Below, piece after piece: positions 23,449-30,665 of a stretch of 64,000 nucleotides of DNA. Below the pieces are notes generated by a model, which did not search any database, was not told the origin of the DNA, and saw nothing but the letters and a program-made list of their open reading frames with translations. The translations under genes were made by a program, and so were the position numbers. Within the stretch, counting starts at the first letter, position 1. Each line of letters opens with the position of its first letter. The DNA is from Fredricksoniimonas sp964643325 (GTDB lineage Bacteria > Omnitrophota > Gorgyraeia > Zapsychrales > Fredricksoniimonadaceae): NCBI GenBank assembly GCA_964643325.1, contig CAZXSE010000006.1, forward strand, positions 1 through 64,000. Reading direction: 5' to 3'.

Positions 23449-24819
23449 ATGTTCGCGATGAGGGTTTTTTTCAAGAACGCCGCAAGGCGTTCTTTTTTTT
23501 GTGCGGGAGCCGCGGCCCTTGTCCTGGGGTGCGCGTCCTGCGCTTCCGTCGGAGGGCCGGCGCTGCAGCCCGAGATCAACGGGCTTTTGATATCAGGGCA
23601 CGCCCCGCTTGCGGCGCAAAAGATCGAGGCCGGGGAAGCGGGCTACGGCAGCGGCAATTATGTGCTCTATCATCTGGACCGCGCCATGGTCCTTGCGATG
23701 ACGGGCGATCATGCCGGCAGTGCCGCATCGCTGGAGAAGGCCAGGGACCGCAATGAACAGCTTTATACGCGCTCGGCGGGCAAAGAGGCCATGACCTGGC
23801 TGGTCAATGATAATATGGAACCCTACCGGGCGCCTGATTATGAGCGCGTGTTGATGAATGTGTTCCAGGCATTCAATTATCTGGACATGGGGAAGCCGGA
23901 TGAAGCGCTGGTCGAAGCGCGCGATCTGGATTCCCGGTTCCCCGTTACCGACGGGTATCAGGACGCGGGGCGCACACCCGAGGACAACGGGTTTGCGCGG
24001 CTTCTTTTTGGCATCCTCTATGAAGCGGCCGGCACACGGCAGGACCGCAATGACGCGCTCATTTCCTACCGGCAGGCGCTGACGGTATATGACGCGTATT
24101 ATGACGGGAAATATGTCCCGCATATCCTGCAAGAGGGACTGTTGCGCCTGGCCGCTGAATTCAATGATCCGGACCTGCCGGCATATCGCCGCCGTTTTAG
24201 CGGCGTCCGGGAAACTGTTCCCGAGGACGGCGCTGCCGTGGTCTATTTGTTCGAGTCCGTCGGTTTTTCTCCGGTGAAGGTGCCGGAGATCATCCCTGTT
24301 CCCGCGGACAGAGGGTTCGTCACCAAGATCGCTTTCCCGAAATTCATGGACCGCGTCTATGACACGGGCGGGGCGCGGCTCGTCCTTCAGGACGCGTCGG
24401 GCCGGCAGTTGATGAAAGATGCCGAGCTGGGCGTTGATATCGGGGAGCTTGCGCACAGGGACCTGAAGGCGCGCAAGGCGCTGGTCCTTGCCAAGTCCAT
24501 TGCGCGCCCGGCGCTGAAATACCTGGCCCAGCGCAGCGAGAAAGAGGCGTTGCGCAAAGAGCATGGCGCCGCGGCCGCCGAGGTGTTCGGGCTTTTCAGC
24601 AATCTTTATAATTTTTACACCGAGCAGGCGGACCTGCGCAGCTGGCAGTCCCTGCCGGCAAAGGTGTTCGCGGCGCGCCTTGTTGTCAGGCCCGGGCCTT
24701 ATCAGGCGGGTATCGAGAGCCTTGACGCGGCTGGAGGCGTTTTGGCGCGCGAAGAAGCCGGTGCCCTTGACCTTAAGGCGGGGGAGACATATTTCCTCAT
24801 CCGCCGGAGCACACGCTGA
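23449..24819 (+). CDS. COG3014-like TPR-type lipoprotein
   Basis: 456 aa from ATG 23449, 5 bp after the LpoB-like stop; ATG 23458 is an alternative. The n-region is basic, followed by a signal with CAGAAALVLGCASCAS (lipobox LVLGC). The body has TPR-like helices (residues ~60-260, with YVLYHLDRAMVLAMTGD and NVFQAFNYLDMGKPDEALVEARDLD) and a C-terminal beta domain. The family is uncharacterised but travels with LpoB, implying cell-wall or outer-membrane work. An intrinsic-terminator-shaped hairpin lies within codons ~9-17. Confidence 0.82.
   Translation: MFAMRVFFKNAARRSFFCAGAAALVLGCASCASVGGPALQPEINGLLISGHAPLAAQKIEAGEAGYGSGNYVLYHLDRAMVLAMTGDHAGSAASLEKARDRNEQLYTRSAGKEAMTWLVNDNMEPYRAPDYERVLMNVFQAFNYLDMGKPDEALVEARDLDSRFPVTDGYQDAGRTPEDNGFARLLFGILYEAAGTRQDRNDALISYRQALTVYDAYYDGKYVPHILQEGLLRLAAEFNDPDLPAYRRRFSGVRETVPEDGAAVVYLFESVGFSPVKVPEIIPVPADRGFVTKIAFPKFMDRVYDTGGARLVLQDASGRQLMKDAELGVDIGELAHRDLKARKALVLAKSIARPALKYLAQRSEKEALRKEHGAAAAEVFGLFSNLYNFYTEQADLRSWQSLPAKVFAARLVVRPGPYQAGIESLDAAGGVLAREEAGALDLKAGETYFLIRRSTR
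23473..23500 (+). terminator. Terminator-like hairpin inside the signal-sequence codons
   Basis: AAGAACGCC-GCA-AGGCGTTC is followed by T8. It has full intrinsic-terminator form but starts 24 nt inside the downstream coding region, encoding the basic n-region of the signal peptide. It may terminate after the LpoB-like gene or act as an attenuator. Confidence 0.6.
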
Positions 24820-24835
24820 GTTTCGGACTTTCCTG

Positions 24836-24863
24836 TTGCGAACTTCCCCGTATTGTTTATAAT
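24836..24863 (+). promoter_or_regulatory. Sigma-70 promoter
   Basis: TTGCGA (24836-24841), 16 nt, perfect TATAAT (24858-24863). It lies 50 bp before the response regulator at 24914. Confidence 0.7.
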
Positions 24864-24913
24864 ACGACTATATTTTAAGACATTGATTGATATTAGTAAG
24901 GGCCGGATCCGGA

Positions 24914-25300
24914 ATGAAAATATTGATCGTTGATGATTCTTTACTGGACCGCAAGCTTCTTGCCAAGACGCTGGTGAACGCGCGCGTAGCCAATGAGATC
25001 CTGCAGGCTGACAGCGGAGAGGCGGCGCTGGCCGTTATCGGCGCGAACCTTGGCGAGATCGACCTTGTGTTCCTGGATTATCAGATGCCGAACATGACAG
25101 GGCTTGAACTGATGCAGGGGCTTGTCAAGGTCCCTGCAACGGCGGGGCTGCCGATCATCATGTTGACCGCGTCCGCCGCGGAAGACAGCCGGCAGGCGGC
25201 GTACAATGTCAATCCCCGGCTCGCGGGGTATATCATCAAGCCTTTCAAACTGGACCAGCTCCTGGCGGCCATCAGGCCGTACGTGCAGTTCAATGCCTGA
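24914..25300 (+). CDS. Single-domain response regulator (CheY-like)
   Basis: 128 aa. Receiver domain only: acidic pocket VDDS near the N terminus, phospho-acceptor Asp in VFLDYQMPNMTG (~residue 58), Thr in IIMLTAS, and Lys in IIKPFKL. There is no output domain. ATG 24914 begins the canonical MKILIVDDS and was preferred to upstream extension. It overlaps the CheX-like gene by 8 nt. No histidine kinase is in the window. Confidence 0.93.
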   Translation: MKILIVDDSLLDRKLLAKTLVNARVANEILQADSGEAALAVIGANLGEIDLVFLDYQMPNMTGLELMQGLVKVPATAGLPIIMLTASAAEDSRQAAYNVNPRLAGYIIKPFKLDQLLAAIRPYVQFNA

Positions 25301-25910
25301 AACAAAACCCTATCCCAATGACCTTCACGGCCTTTCCCGGATCCTGTGCGTGGCCTTGCGCAAGATGCTCATGGACAAAGGCGAGATCGGCCTTTCGCGC
25401 GAACCCCTGATCCGTCAGAAGAATATTGTCGCGTTCCAGGGGCGGCTGCGCGTTGACGCTCTCGAGAAGTTCAACACACGCGCGGTGTTTTCCGCCGTGA
25501 AGTTCTACGTTGACGCGGCGCATCTCGAGGCCGATCAGCCCGTCGGCGTCCTCATCATCTTTGCCGAGGTCGAGGAGATCGGGCGGCTTTTGTGGAAGAT
25601 GGAATACCCGCGCATCGATGATGACGACGAGGCGGCGATCCTTGACGGATGCGGCACGCTCGCGAACCTGGTCGCGGGTTATTTTGTCAAGGAGCTCGGC
25701 GACCGCGGTTATATCCATTTGCAAATGTCCCATTTCGAGAGTCATATCAACACGGCGCTCAACGGTATCGCGTTCGCGTCCGGCGAGAACAAGAAGGCCG
25801 AAATGACCTTCTGGATCAACGGCGAGAAGCGCCTGGTCGCGGAACTGACCATGACGCCTTTGCCGAAAGCCAACGAGGAGAATTATGTTAAAGACAGTCC
25901 TGATCGCTGA
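25293..25910 (+). CDS. CheX/CheC-like putative response-regulator phosphatase
   Basis: 205 aa. The central segment EVEEIGRLLWKM ... AAILDGCGTLANLVAGYFVKEL resembles the helix carrying the E/D-x2-N signature of CheC/CheX/FliY phosphatases, here with Asp in place of Glu. Position between two single-domain receivers (8-nt and 26-nt overlaps) strongly suggests it dephosphorylates one or both. The N-terminal ~60 residues are not recognisable. Confidence in the family is moderate because only one motif is seen. Confidence 0.65.
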   Translation: MPETKPYPNDLHGLSRILCVALRKMLMDKGEIGLSREPLIRQKNIVAFQGRLRVDALEKFNTRAVFSAVKFYVDAAHLEADQPVGVLIIFAEVEEIGRLLWKMEYPRIDDDDEAAILDGCGTLANLVAGYFVKELGDRGYIHLQMSHFESHINTALNGIAFASGENKKAEMTFWINGEKRLVAELTMTPLPKANEENYVKDSPDR

Positions 25911-26247
25911 TGACGATCGCGCGCTGGTCCATGGCCTGGAGCAGATCATCCGCAAGGCCGGATACCATACTGTTGTCGCCTATGACGGGGCAGAGGCCCT
26001 GCAAAAGGCCCGTGATGAGCATGTTGATCTGATCGTGCTGGACATCCATATGCCCAAGGTGCATGGTTATGATTTCCTGTTCGACCTGCGCAAGATCGAC
26101 GGTACGGAGCAGATGCCCATTTTGGTATTGACATCCAATCAGGATATGGGTGATATTTTCAAGGCCGAGGGCGTTAAGGAATACATCATCAAGCCCTGTT
26201 CTCCGCAGATCGTTCTCGAGAAGATCAGGAAATATGTGCAGCTTTAA
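25885..26247 (+). CDS. Single-domain response regulator
   Basis: 120 aa receiver: IADDDRALV pocket, acceptor Asp in LIVLDIHMPKVHG, LVLTSN (Thr) and YIIKPCSP (Lys). It starts inside the end of the CheX-like gene, and its own end overlaps the DsbA-like gene by 14 nt, so these are co-translated. It differs in sequence from the first receiver, so the two are not a recent duplication. Confidence 0.92.
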   Translation: MLKTVLIADDDRALVHGLEQIIRKAGYHTVVAYDGAEALQKARDEHVDLIVLDIHMPKVHGYDFLFDLRKIDGTEQMPILVLTSNQDMGDIFKAEGVKEYIIKPCSPQIVLEKIRKYVQL

Positions 26248-26866
26248 CGATACGTCATGGAAAAAAGCCGCGGCGGCGGTTGTTGTCGTTGCCGGCATCA
26301 TCGCGGCGGTGACAGGCGCCAGGGGCCTGTTCAGGCCGGCTCCTGTGCCGGTGGCTGTTCCCGTCGTATCGGGGCGCACGCTCGGGCCTGCTGACGCGCG
26401 CGTGCGGATCGTTGAATTCACGGATTTTCAGTGCCCGGCATGCGCGGTGGCGGCGGGCAAGCTTCATGACGAGATCAGCCGCAACGGCGCGGGCATCTTC
26501 CTTGAACTGAAACATTTCCCGCTGGCCAGCCACAAGAACGCTCGCCGGGCCGCCGTGGCCGCCGAATGCGCGCTGGAGCAGGGCAGGTTCTGGCCCATGC
26601 ACGATGCTTTATTTCAGACCCAGCGGCAGTGGGAGATGCTGACCGATCCCAGTGATCATTTCCTGAGCCTGGCGCGGGGCCTGGGGGTTGACAGCGAGAA
26701 AATGATGCGTTGCATGGTGCGCCCGGACGCGGATGCGCGCGTCAGCGCTGACGCGGCCGAGGGCGCGGCCCGCAAGGTCGCGGCCACGCCGACGTTCTTT
26801 ATCAACGGGACAATGGTCGTCGGGGGCGCGCAATTGGTGGGGACGATCACGGAGGCGTTGAAATAA
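26234..26866 (+). CDS. DsbA-like thioredoxin-fold protein, membrane-anchored
   Basis: 210 aa from ATG 26234. The N-terminal transmembrane segment AAAAVVVVAGIIAAVTGA (~12-29) serves as signal anchor. The thioredoxin-fold active site is FQCPACAVA (CPAC) near residue 65, and the cis-Pro region is ATPTFFINGTMVVGG. This matches DsbA/DSBA-like oxidoreductases (Thioredoxin_4 type) that introduce or isomerise disulfides outside the cytoplasm. The adjacent MauE-like membrane protein could be its reoxidation or reduction partner. Confidence 0.88.
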   Translation: MCSFNDTSWKKAAAAVVVVAGIIAAVTGARGLFRPAPVPVAVPVVSGRTLGPADARVRIVEFTDFQCPACAVAAGKLHDEISRNGAGIFLELKHFPLASHKNARRAAVAAECALEQGRFWPMHDALFQTQRQWEMLTDPSDHFLSLARGLGVDSEKMMRCMVRPDADARVSADAAEGAARKVAATPTFFINGTMVVGGAQLVGTITEALK

Positions 26867-26867
26867 T

Positions 26868-27323
26868 ATGACGGACAATATCCTGCTGGCCCTGCGTTTT
26901 GTGATGGCCTTGATCTTTGTCGTATCAGGTTTCGAGAAGGCTGTCAGCCCGCCCGAGAATTTCCTTTATCTGCTGCAAGCTTATGATTTCCTTCCGGGCG
27001 CTCTGGTCAGGCCCGCGGCGCTGGTATTCCCCTGGATCGAGCTGGCGATCGGCGTCTTTTTGACGCTGGGACTGTGGACGCGGCTGGCCCTAACGGGATT
27101 GTTGTGCATGTCGGGATCCCTGATCCTTGTCGTCGGACAGGCGATCATGCGCCGGCTTCCGATCGAGAGTTGCGGCTGTTTTGGCGATCTGGTGCATCTG
27201 CCGCTGCGCGGGGTTATCATTCTTGATATGGCGGTCTTTGCCGGCGCTCTGTACTGCTCGTTGAACATCGCCGCGGTCCGCCGTTTCAGCCTTGATAATC
27301 TCTTTGACCGTCAGCGGCCATGA
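26868..27323 (+). CDS. MauE/DoxX-type redox-associated membrane protein
   Basis: 151 aa, four predicted transmembrane helices. FVVSGFEKAVSPP at the start and ESCGCFGD in the loop before the last helix are typical of MauE/DoxX-type proteins; the paired cysteines (CGC) may exchange electrons with the DsbA-like protein 1 bp upstream. MauE proteins help disulfide formation in methylamine dehydrogenase; here only the redox role carries over. It overlaps the next gene by 4 bp. Confidence 0.8.
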   Translation: MTDNILLALRFVMALIFVVSGFEKAVSPPENFLYLLQAYDFLPGALVRPAALVFPWIELAIGVFLTLGLWTRLALTGLLCMSGSLILVVGQAIMRRLPIESCGCFGDLVHLPLRGVIILDMAVFAGALYCSLNIAAVRRFSLDNLFDRQRP

Positions 27324-28801
27324 AAAGCATCCTTTTGTTGTGGATGGTCCTTGGGGGCGTGATGATGGGGCAGGCGTGCGCGGATGAACATAACAAGGTG
27401 AAAGAGGCCCGTCTCGCCGGAAGCTGGTATCCGGGGGACAAGGCCGGGCTTTCCCGGATGCTTGATGGTTTCTTTACCGAAGCTCCGGATGGCCCCGCGG
27501 ATGCGGATATCGGGGTGATCGTTTCCCCTCACGCCGGGTATGCTTTCTCAGGAGCTGTGGCAGCGCACGGTTTCAAGACGGCAATGCCGCAGAAGATCGC
27601 CACGGTCATTATCCTGGCGCCCACGCATCATTATTCTTTCGCGGGAGCTTCGGTCTGGGCTGAAGGTTCCTGGGCAACACCTCTTGGGAGCGTTGCCGTG
27701 GATACGGAGCTCGCCGGAAAGATCCTTGCTGCCGACGGCTTGTTCAGTTTGCGCCGTGATGTGTTCGACGGAAAGCCCGGACGGCCGGAGAATTCCGTCG
27801 AGACGCAGGTCCCTTTCATCCAGAAGGCATTCCCGCAGGCAAAGATCGTCCCCATTATCATGGGGTATCCTCCGGACATCCGCACAGCCCGGGCCGTGGC
27901 CGATGCCCTGGTCAAGGCCGTCGGGAGCCGTGATGATGTCCTTCTTGTTGTCAGCGTGGACCAGTCGCATTTCCATCCGCTGGCCGAAGCCCGGGCCATT
28001 GATGCCAGAGGGCTTGCCGTGATCGGGGCCATGGATATCGACGGGTTGTGGCAGGGGCATCGCGACGGGCAGATGGAGGTCGACGGGTTCCATGCGGTGA
28101 CGGCCGGGATATTGTACGCACGCGCACGCGGGTATGCCCAGGCGCGCGTGCTCAAGTACGGCACGTCAGCGGATACGACCGCTGACGCTTCCAGCGTCGT
28201 GGGGTACGCTTCGGTTGCGTTCTACAGAACAGTACATGCGGCGGGGGCGCCGTTGACGGACGCGCAAAAAGCGCAGCTGCTCGCGATCGCCCGTACAACG
28301 CTCGATGCTTTTGTTACGACGGGGAAAGCCCCCGCGGCCGCGCCGGCAGACCCGCGCCTGCTGGAGGAAGAGGGCGCTTTTGTGACGCTTAAAGCACGCG
28401 GCGCGCTGCGCGGATGTATTGGCCATATCATCGGGCGGGGCCCGCTGGCATCGACGGTGCGCGAGATGGCCATTGCCGCGGCAAGTCAGGACCCGCGCTT
28501 TCAACCGGTCACGGCCAGGGAGCTCAAGGATATTGATGTGGAGATATCCGTCCTGTCAAAACCCCGCGTGACAAAGGATCCGGGTGAGATCGTCATGGGC
28601 ACGCACGGCGTGATCGTGACCCGGGGCGGCAGGGGCGGTGTTTTCCTGCCCCAGGTGGCGACGGAAACAGGATGGAGCAGGGAGCGGTTCCTGGCCGAGC
28701 TTTGCACCCAGAAGGCGGGATTGCCGGCGGATTGCTGGAAGGACGCGGCGACCCGGCTGGAGATATTCACGGCCGACGTGTTCGGCGAAAAGGAGAAATG
28801 A
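27320..28801 (+). CDS. Exported fusion of AmmeMemoRadiSam proteins B (Memo) and A (AMMECR1)
   Basis: 493 aa. Signal peptide residues 1-21 (LLLWMVLGGVMMGQACA; a lipid anchor at Cys is not excluded). Residues ~28-300 are Memo-like: RLAGSWYPGD, VSPHAGYAFSG, ILAPTHHYSF, ENSVETQVPF and SVDQSHFHP, with His residues that bind metal in the family. Residues ~310-493 are AMMECR1-like: GAFVTLKARGALRGCIGHI, AASQDPRFQPVT, and GVIVTRGGRGGVFLPQVATE. The two usually occur beside a radical SAM protein, which is not seen here. The reaction of the system is unknown. Export of this pair is the notable point. Confidence 0.9.
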   Translation: MKSILLLWMVLGGVMMGQACADEHNKVKEARLAGSWYPGDKAGLSRMLDGFFTEAPDGPADADIGVIVSPHAGYAFSGAVAAHGFKTAMPQKIATVIILAPTHHYSFAGASVWAEGSWATPLGSVAVDTELAGKILAADGLFSLRRDVFDGKPGRPENSVETQVPFIQKAFPQAKIVPIIMGYPPDIRTARAVADALVKAVGSRDDVLLVVSVDQSHFHPLAEARAIDARGLAVIGAMDIDGLWQGHRDGQMEVDGFHAVTAGILYARARGYAQARVLKYGTSADTTADASSVVGYASVAFYRTVHAAGAPLTDAQKAQLLAIARTTLDAFVTTGKAPAAAPADPRLLEEEGAFVTLKARGALRGCIGHIIGRGPLASTVREMAIAAASQDPRFQPVTARELKDIDVEISVLSKPRVTKDPGEIVMGTHGVIVTRGGRGGVFLPQVATETGWSRERFLAELCTQKAGLPADCWKDAATRLEIFTADVFGEKEK

Positions 28802-28802
28802 T

Positions 28803-29030
28803 ATGGGGCACAAGAAGAAAGAACCCAAGGGCGCGAAGGCAGCGAAAAAGGCATTGCTCTCGGACCGGCAGCGGCATGTGCTGTTGATCGTGCTGGCGGT
28901 GCTGCTGCTCGCGGTCCCGGTCGTTGAGAATATCCGCTGCAAGGCGGCGTGCATGCAGCGCGTCAAGACGCCGTATCCCGAGATCGCGTGCGGATACGAA
29001 TGTCCCTGGCCCTGGCAGAAGTCCCGGTAG
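28803..29030 (+). CDS. Small membrane protein with four cysteines
   Basis: 75 aa starting 1 bp after the previous stop. A Lys-rich cytoplasmic head (HKKKEPKGAKAAKKALL), one transmembrane helix (VLLIVLAVLLLAVPVV, ~27-42), and a short outside tail with four Cys (RCKAACMQ ... ACGYECPW). No family known. The cysteine pairs and the upstream DsbA/MauE genes suggest it carries disulfides or is a substrate of that pair; inference. Confidence 0.7.
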   Translation: MGHKKKEPKGAKAAKKALLSDRQRHVLLIVLAVLLLAVPVVENIRCKAACMQRVKTPYPEIACGYECPWPWQKSR

Positions 29031-29057
29031 GCCGGGTATCATGGTGAGGGTGGCTCC

Positions 29058-30170
29058 ATGAGGATCTCGCATGAGGCGCGGGATATCTGGGTGGCGACGG
29101 TCCTGATCATGTCCGTCGGACTGGTGACCCTGTACAGCGCTTCTTATGATAACGTTCGGGTGGACCGGCAGGTCTTTTACGACCAGCTTGGCTGCGCGCT
29201 GCTGGCGCTCGCGGTCATGTTCTTCTTAAGCCGCATCCATTACCGCAGGTTCTTTGACGCGGCCTATCCTGTTTATGTCATCAGCATCCTGCTGCTCATT
29301 TTCGTTCTTGTCGCCGGGCGTTCCGCGCTGGGCGCTACGCGCTGGTTCAATGTGGCAGGGGTCACGTTCCAGCCCTCCGAAGTTTCCAAGGTCGCGATCA
29401 TCCTCATGCTTGGCCGGTATTTCAGCAAACGCAACCTGAAATTGTCGTTCAATGTACGCAGTTCCTTCTACGCGCTCATCCGCGATCTTTTGTATCCTTT
29501 TTTCCTGGTCATGCTGAGCCTTGTCTTGATCTTCAAACAGCCGGACCTTGGTACGGCCATCCTGTTGATGGGCATCTTCGTGGTCATGGTCTATGCCAGC
29601 GGCCTGAGCGGTAAGGCGTTCGCGTGGTTCCTGGGGGCCTGCGCCATGGTGGTCCCTTTTGCCTGGCATGTCCTTAAGCCTTACCAGAAGGACAGGCTCC
29701 TGGTCTTCCTCAATCCGAATGTGGACCCTTTGGGCGCGGGTTATACCATCATCCAGTCGAGGATCGCCATTGGTTCGGGGCAGATCTTCGGCAAGGGGTG
29801 GCTCGCGGGCACGCAGAACCAGCTTAATTTCCTGCCGGAGCGCCATACGGATTTCATCTTTTCGGTGATCGGCGAGGAGTGGGGGTTCGTCGGCGCGCTC
29901 TTTCTTCTGGGGTGTTATGCGGTCCTGATCTATACCGGCACGCTCATCGCGGGGCGCATCAAGGACAAGTTCGGTTATCTTGTCGCGGTCGGGATCGTTT
30001 CCATCCTGACCCTGCAGGTGGTCATCAACATGAGCATGACCATGGGTCTGAGTCCCGTGGTGGGGATCACTCTGCCGTTCGTCAGTTACGGCCGCACGTC
30101 CTTTTTGGTGTTCGCGGTCATGATGGGCTTCTTGCTCAACCTCAGCCAGCAGCGGCGTTCAACTTTATGA
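29058..30170 (+). CDS. rodA: Rod shape-determining protein RodA (SEDS glycosyltransferase)
   Basis: 370 aa, about ten transmembrane helices. SEDS signatures: GATRWFNVAGVTFQPSEVSK near the middle, KQPDLGTAILLMGIF (the catalytic Asp region), QSRIAIGSGQIFGKGWLAGTQ and HTDFIFSVIGEEWGFVGAL, then the C-terminal PFVSYGRTS. It polymerises lipid II for lateral wall growth with a class B PBP, which is not in the window. FtsW is the alternative, but the gene lacks the usual division-cluster neighbours. Confidence 0.9.
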   Translation: MRISHEARDIWVATVLIMSVGLVTLYSASYDNVRVDRQVFYDQLGCALLALAVMFFLSRIHYRRFFDAAYPVYVISILLLIFVLVAGRSALGATRWFNVAGVTFQPSEVSKVAIILMLGRYFSKRNLKLSFNVRSSFYALIRDLLYPFFLVMLSLVLIFKQPDLGTAILLMGIFVVMVYASGLSGKAFAWFLGACAMVVPFAWHVLKPYQKDRLLVFLNPNVDPLGAGYTIIQSRIAIGSGQIFGKGWLAGTQNQLNFLPERHTDFIFSVIGEEWGFVGALFLLGCYAVLIYTGTLIAGRIKDKFGYLVAVGIVSILTLQVVINMSMTMGLSPVVGITLPFVSYGRTSFLVFAVMMGFLLNLSQQRRSTL

Positions 30171-30215
30171 TGTTTTACTGTGGTCAAATAAAGAATATTG
30201 ATCTATATTACACCT

Positions 30216-30665
30216 ATGAAAATGGAACGGGCGACCAATAAGCACCTGGGCGAGCTTCTTATTGAGCGCGGCGTCATCATTCGCGCGCAACTGGACGCGG
30301 CCCTGGACTACCAGAAAGAGCACAAGGGCGTTTTGATCGGCGAGGCGCTGATCACGCTCGGGTACGCGACGGAAGAGGATATCGCGCAGGCGCTGACATG
30401 CCAGTACGGGTTCCCTTATCTGCCCCTGTCCAATTATGAGATCGACCCTGAGGTCGTGGCTTCGGTCCCGGGCCATATCTGCGCGCAATTCTGCCTGATC
30501 CCGATCGATAAGGTCGGTAATAATATAACCCTGTCCATGGCCAATCCGCTCAACGCCCAGGCCGTCGAGAACGTCGAGCTCCTTTCCGGATGCACCGTGC
30601 AGATCTTTGTGAGCACGCTCAGCGACGTGCGCGGCGCCATCCAGCGATATTACGGGTCCGCCTGA
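30216..30665 (+). CDS. Stand-alone MshEN (GspE N-terminal) domain protein 1
   Basis: 149 aa. ATG 30216 chosen; a TTG at 30198 and ATG 30222 are alternatives. It is a complete GspE_N/MshEN module: HLGELLIERGVIIRAQLDAAL, IGEALITLGYATEEDIAQAL, then a C-terminal lobe ending AIQRYY. MshEN modules bind cyclic di-GMP through paired RLG..L...G.-type motifs; the first here is degenerate (NKHLGELL). No ATPase domain follows. It overlaps the first PilB gene (TGATG), so it may act in trans on the ATPase. Confidence 0.85.
   Translation: MKMERATNKHLGELLIERGVIIRAQLDAALDYQKEHKGVLIGEALITLGYATEEDIAQALTCQYGFPYLPLSNYEIDPEVVASVPGHICAQFCLIPIDKVGNNITLSMANPLNAQAVENVELLSGCTVQIFVSTLSDVRGAIQRYYGSA

Noticed and set aside
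29058..30170. FtsW instead of RodA
   Set aside because: No mur or fts genes surround it and its length fits RodA; FtsW cannot be fully excluded.
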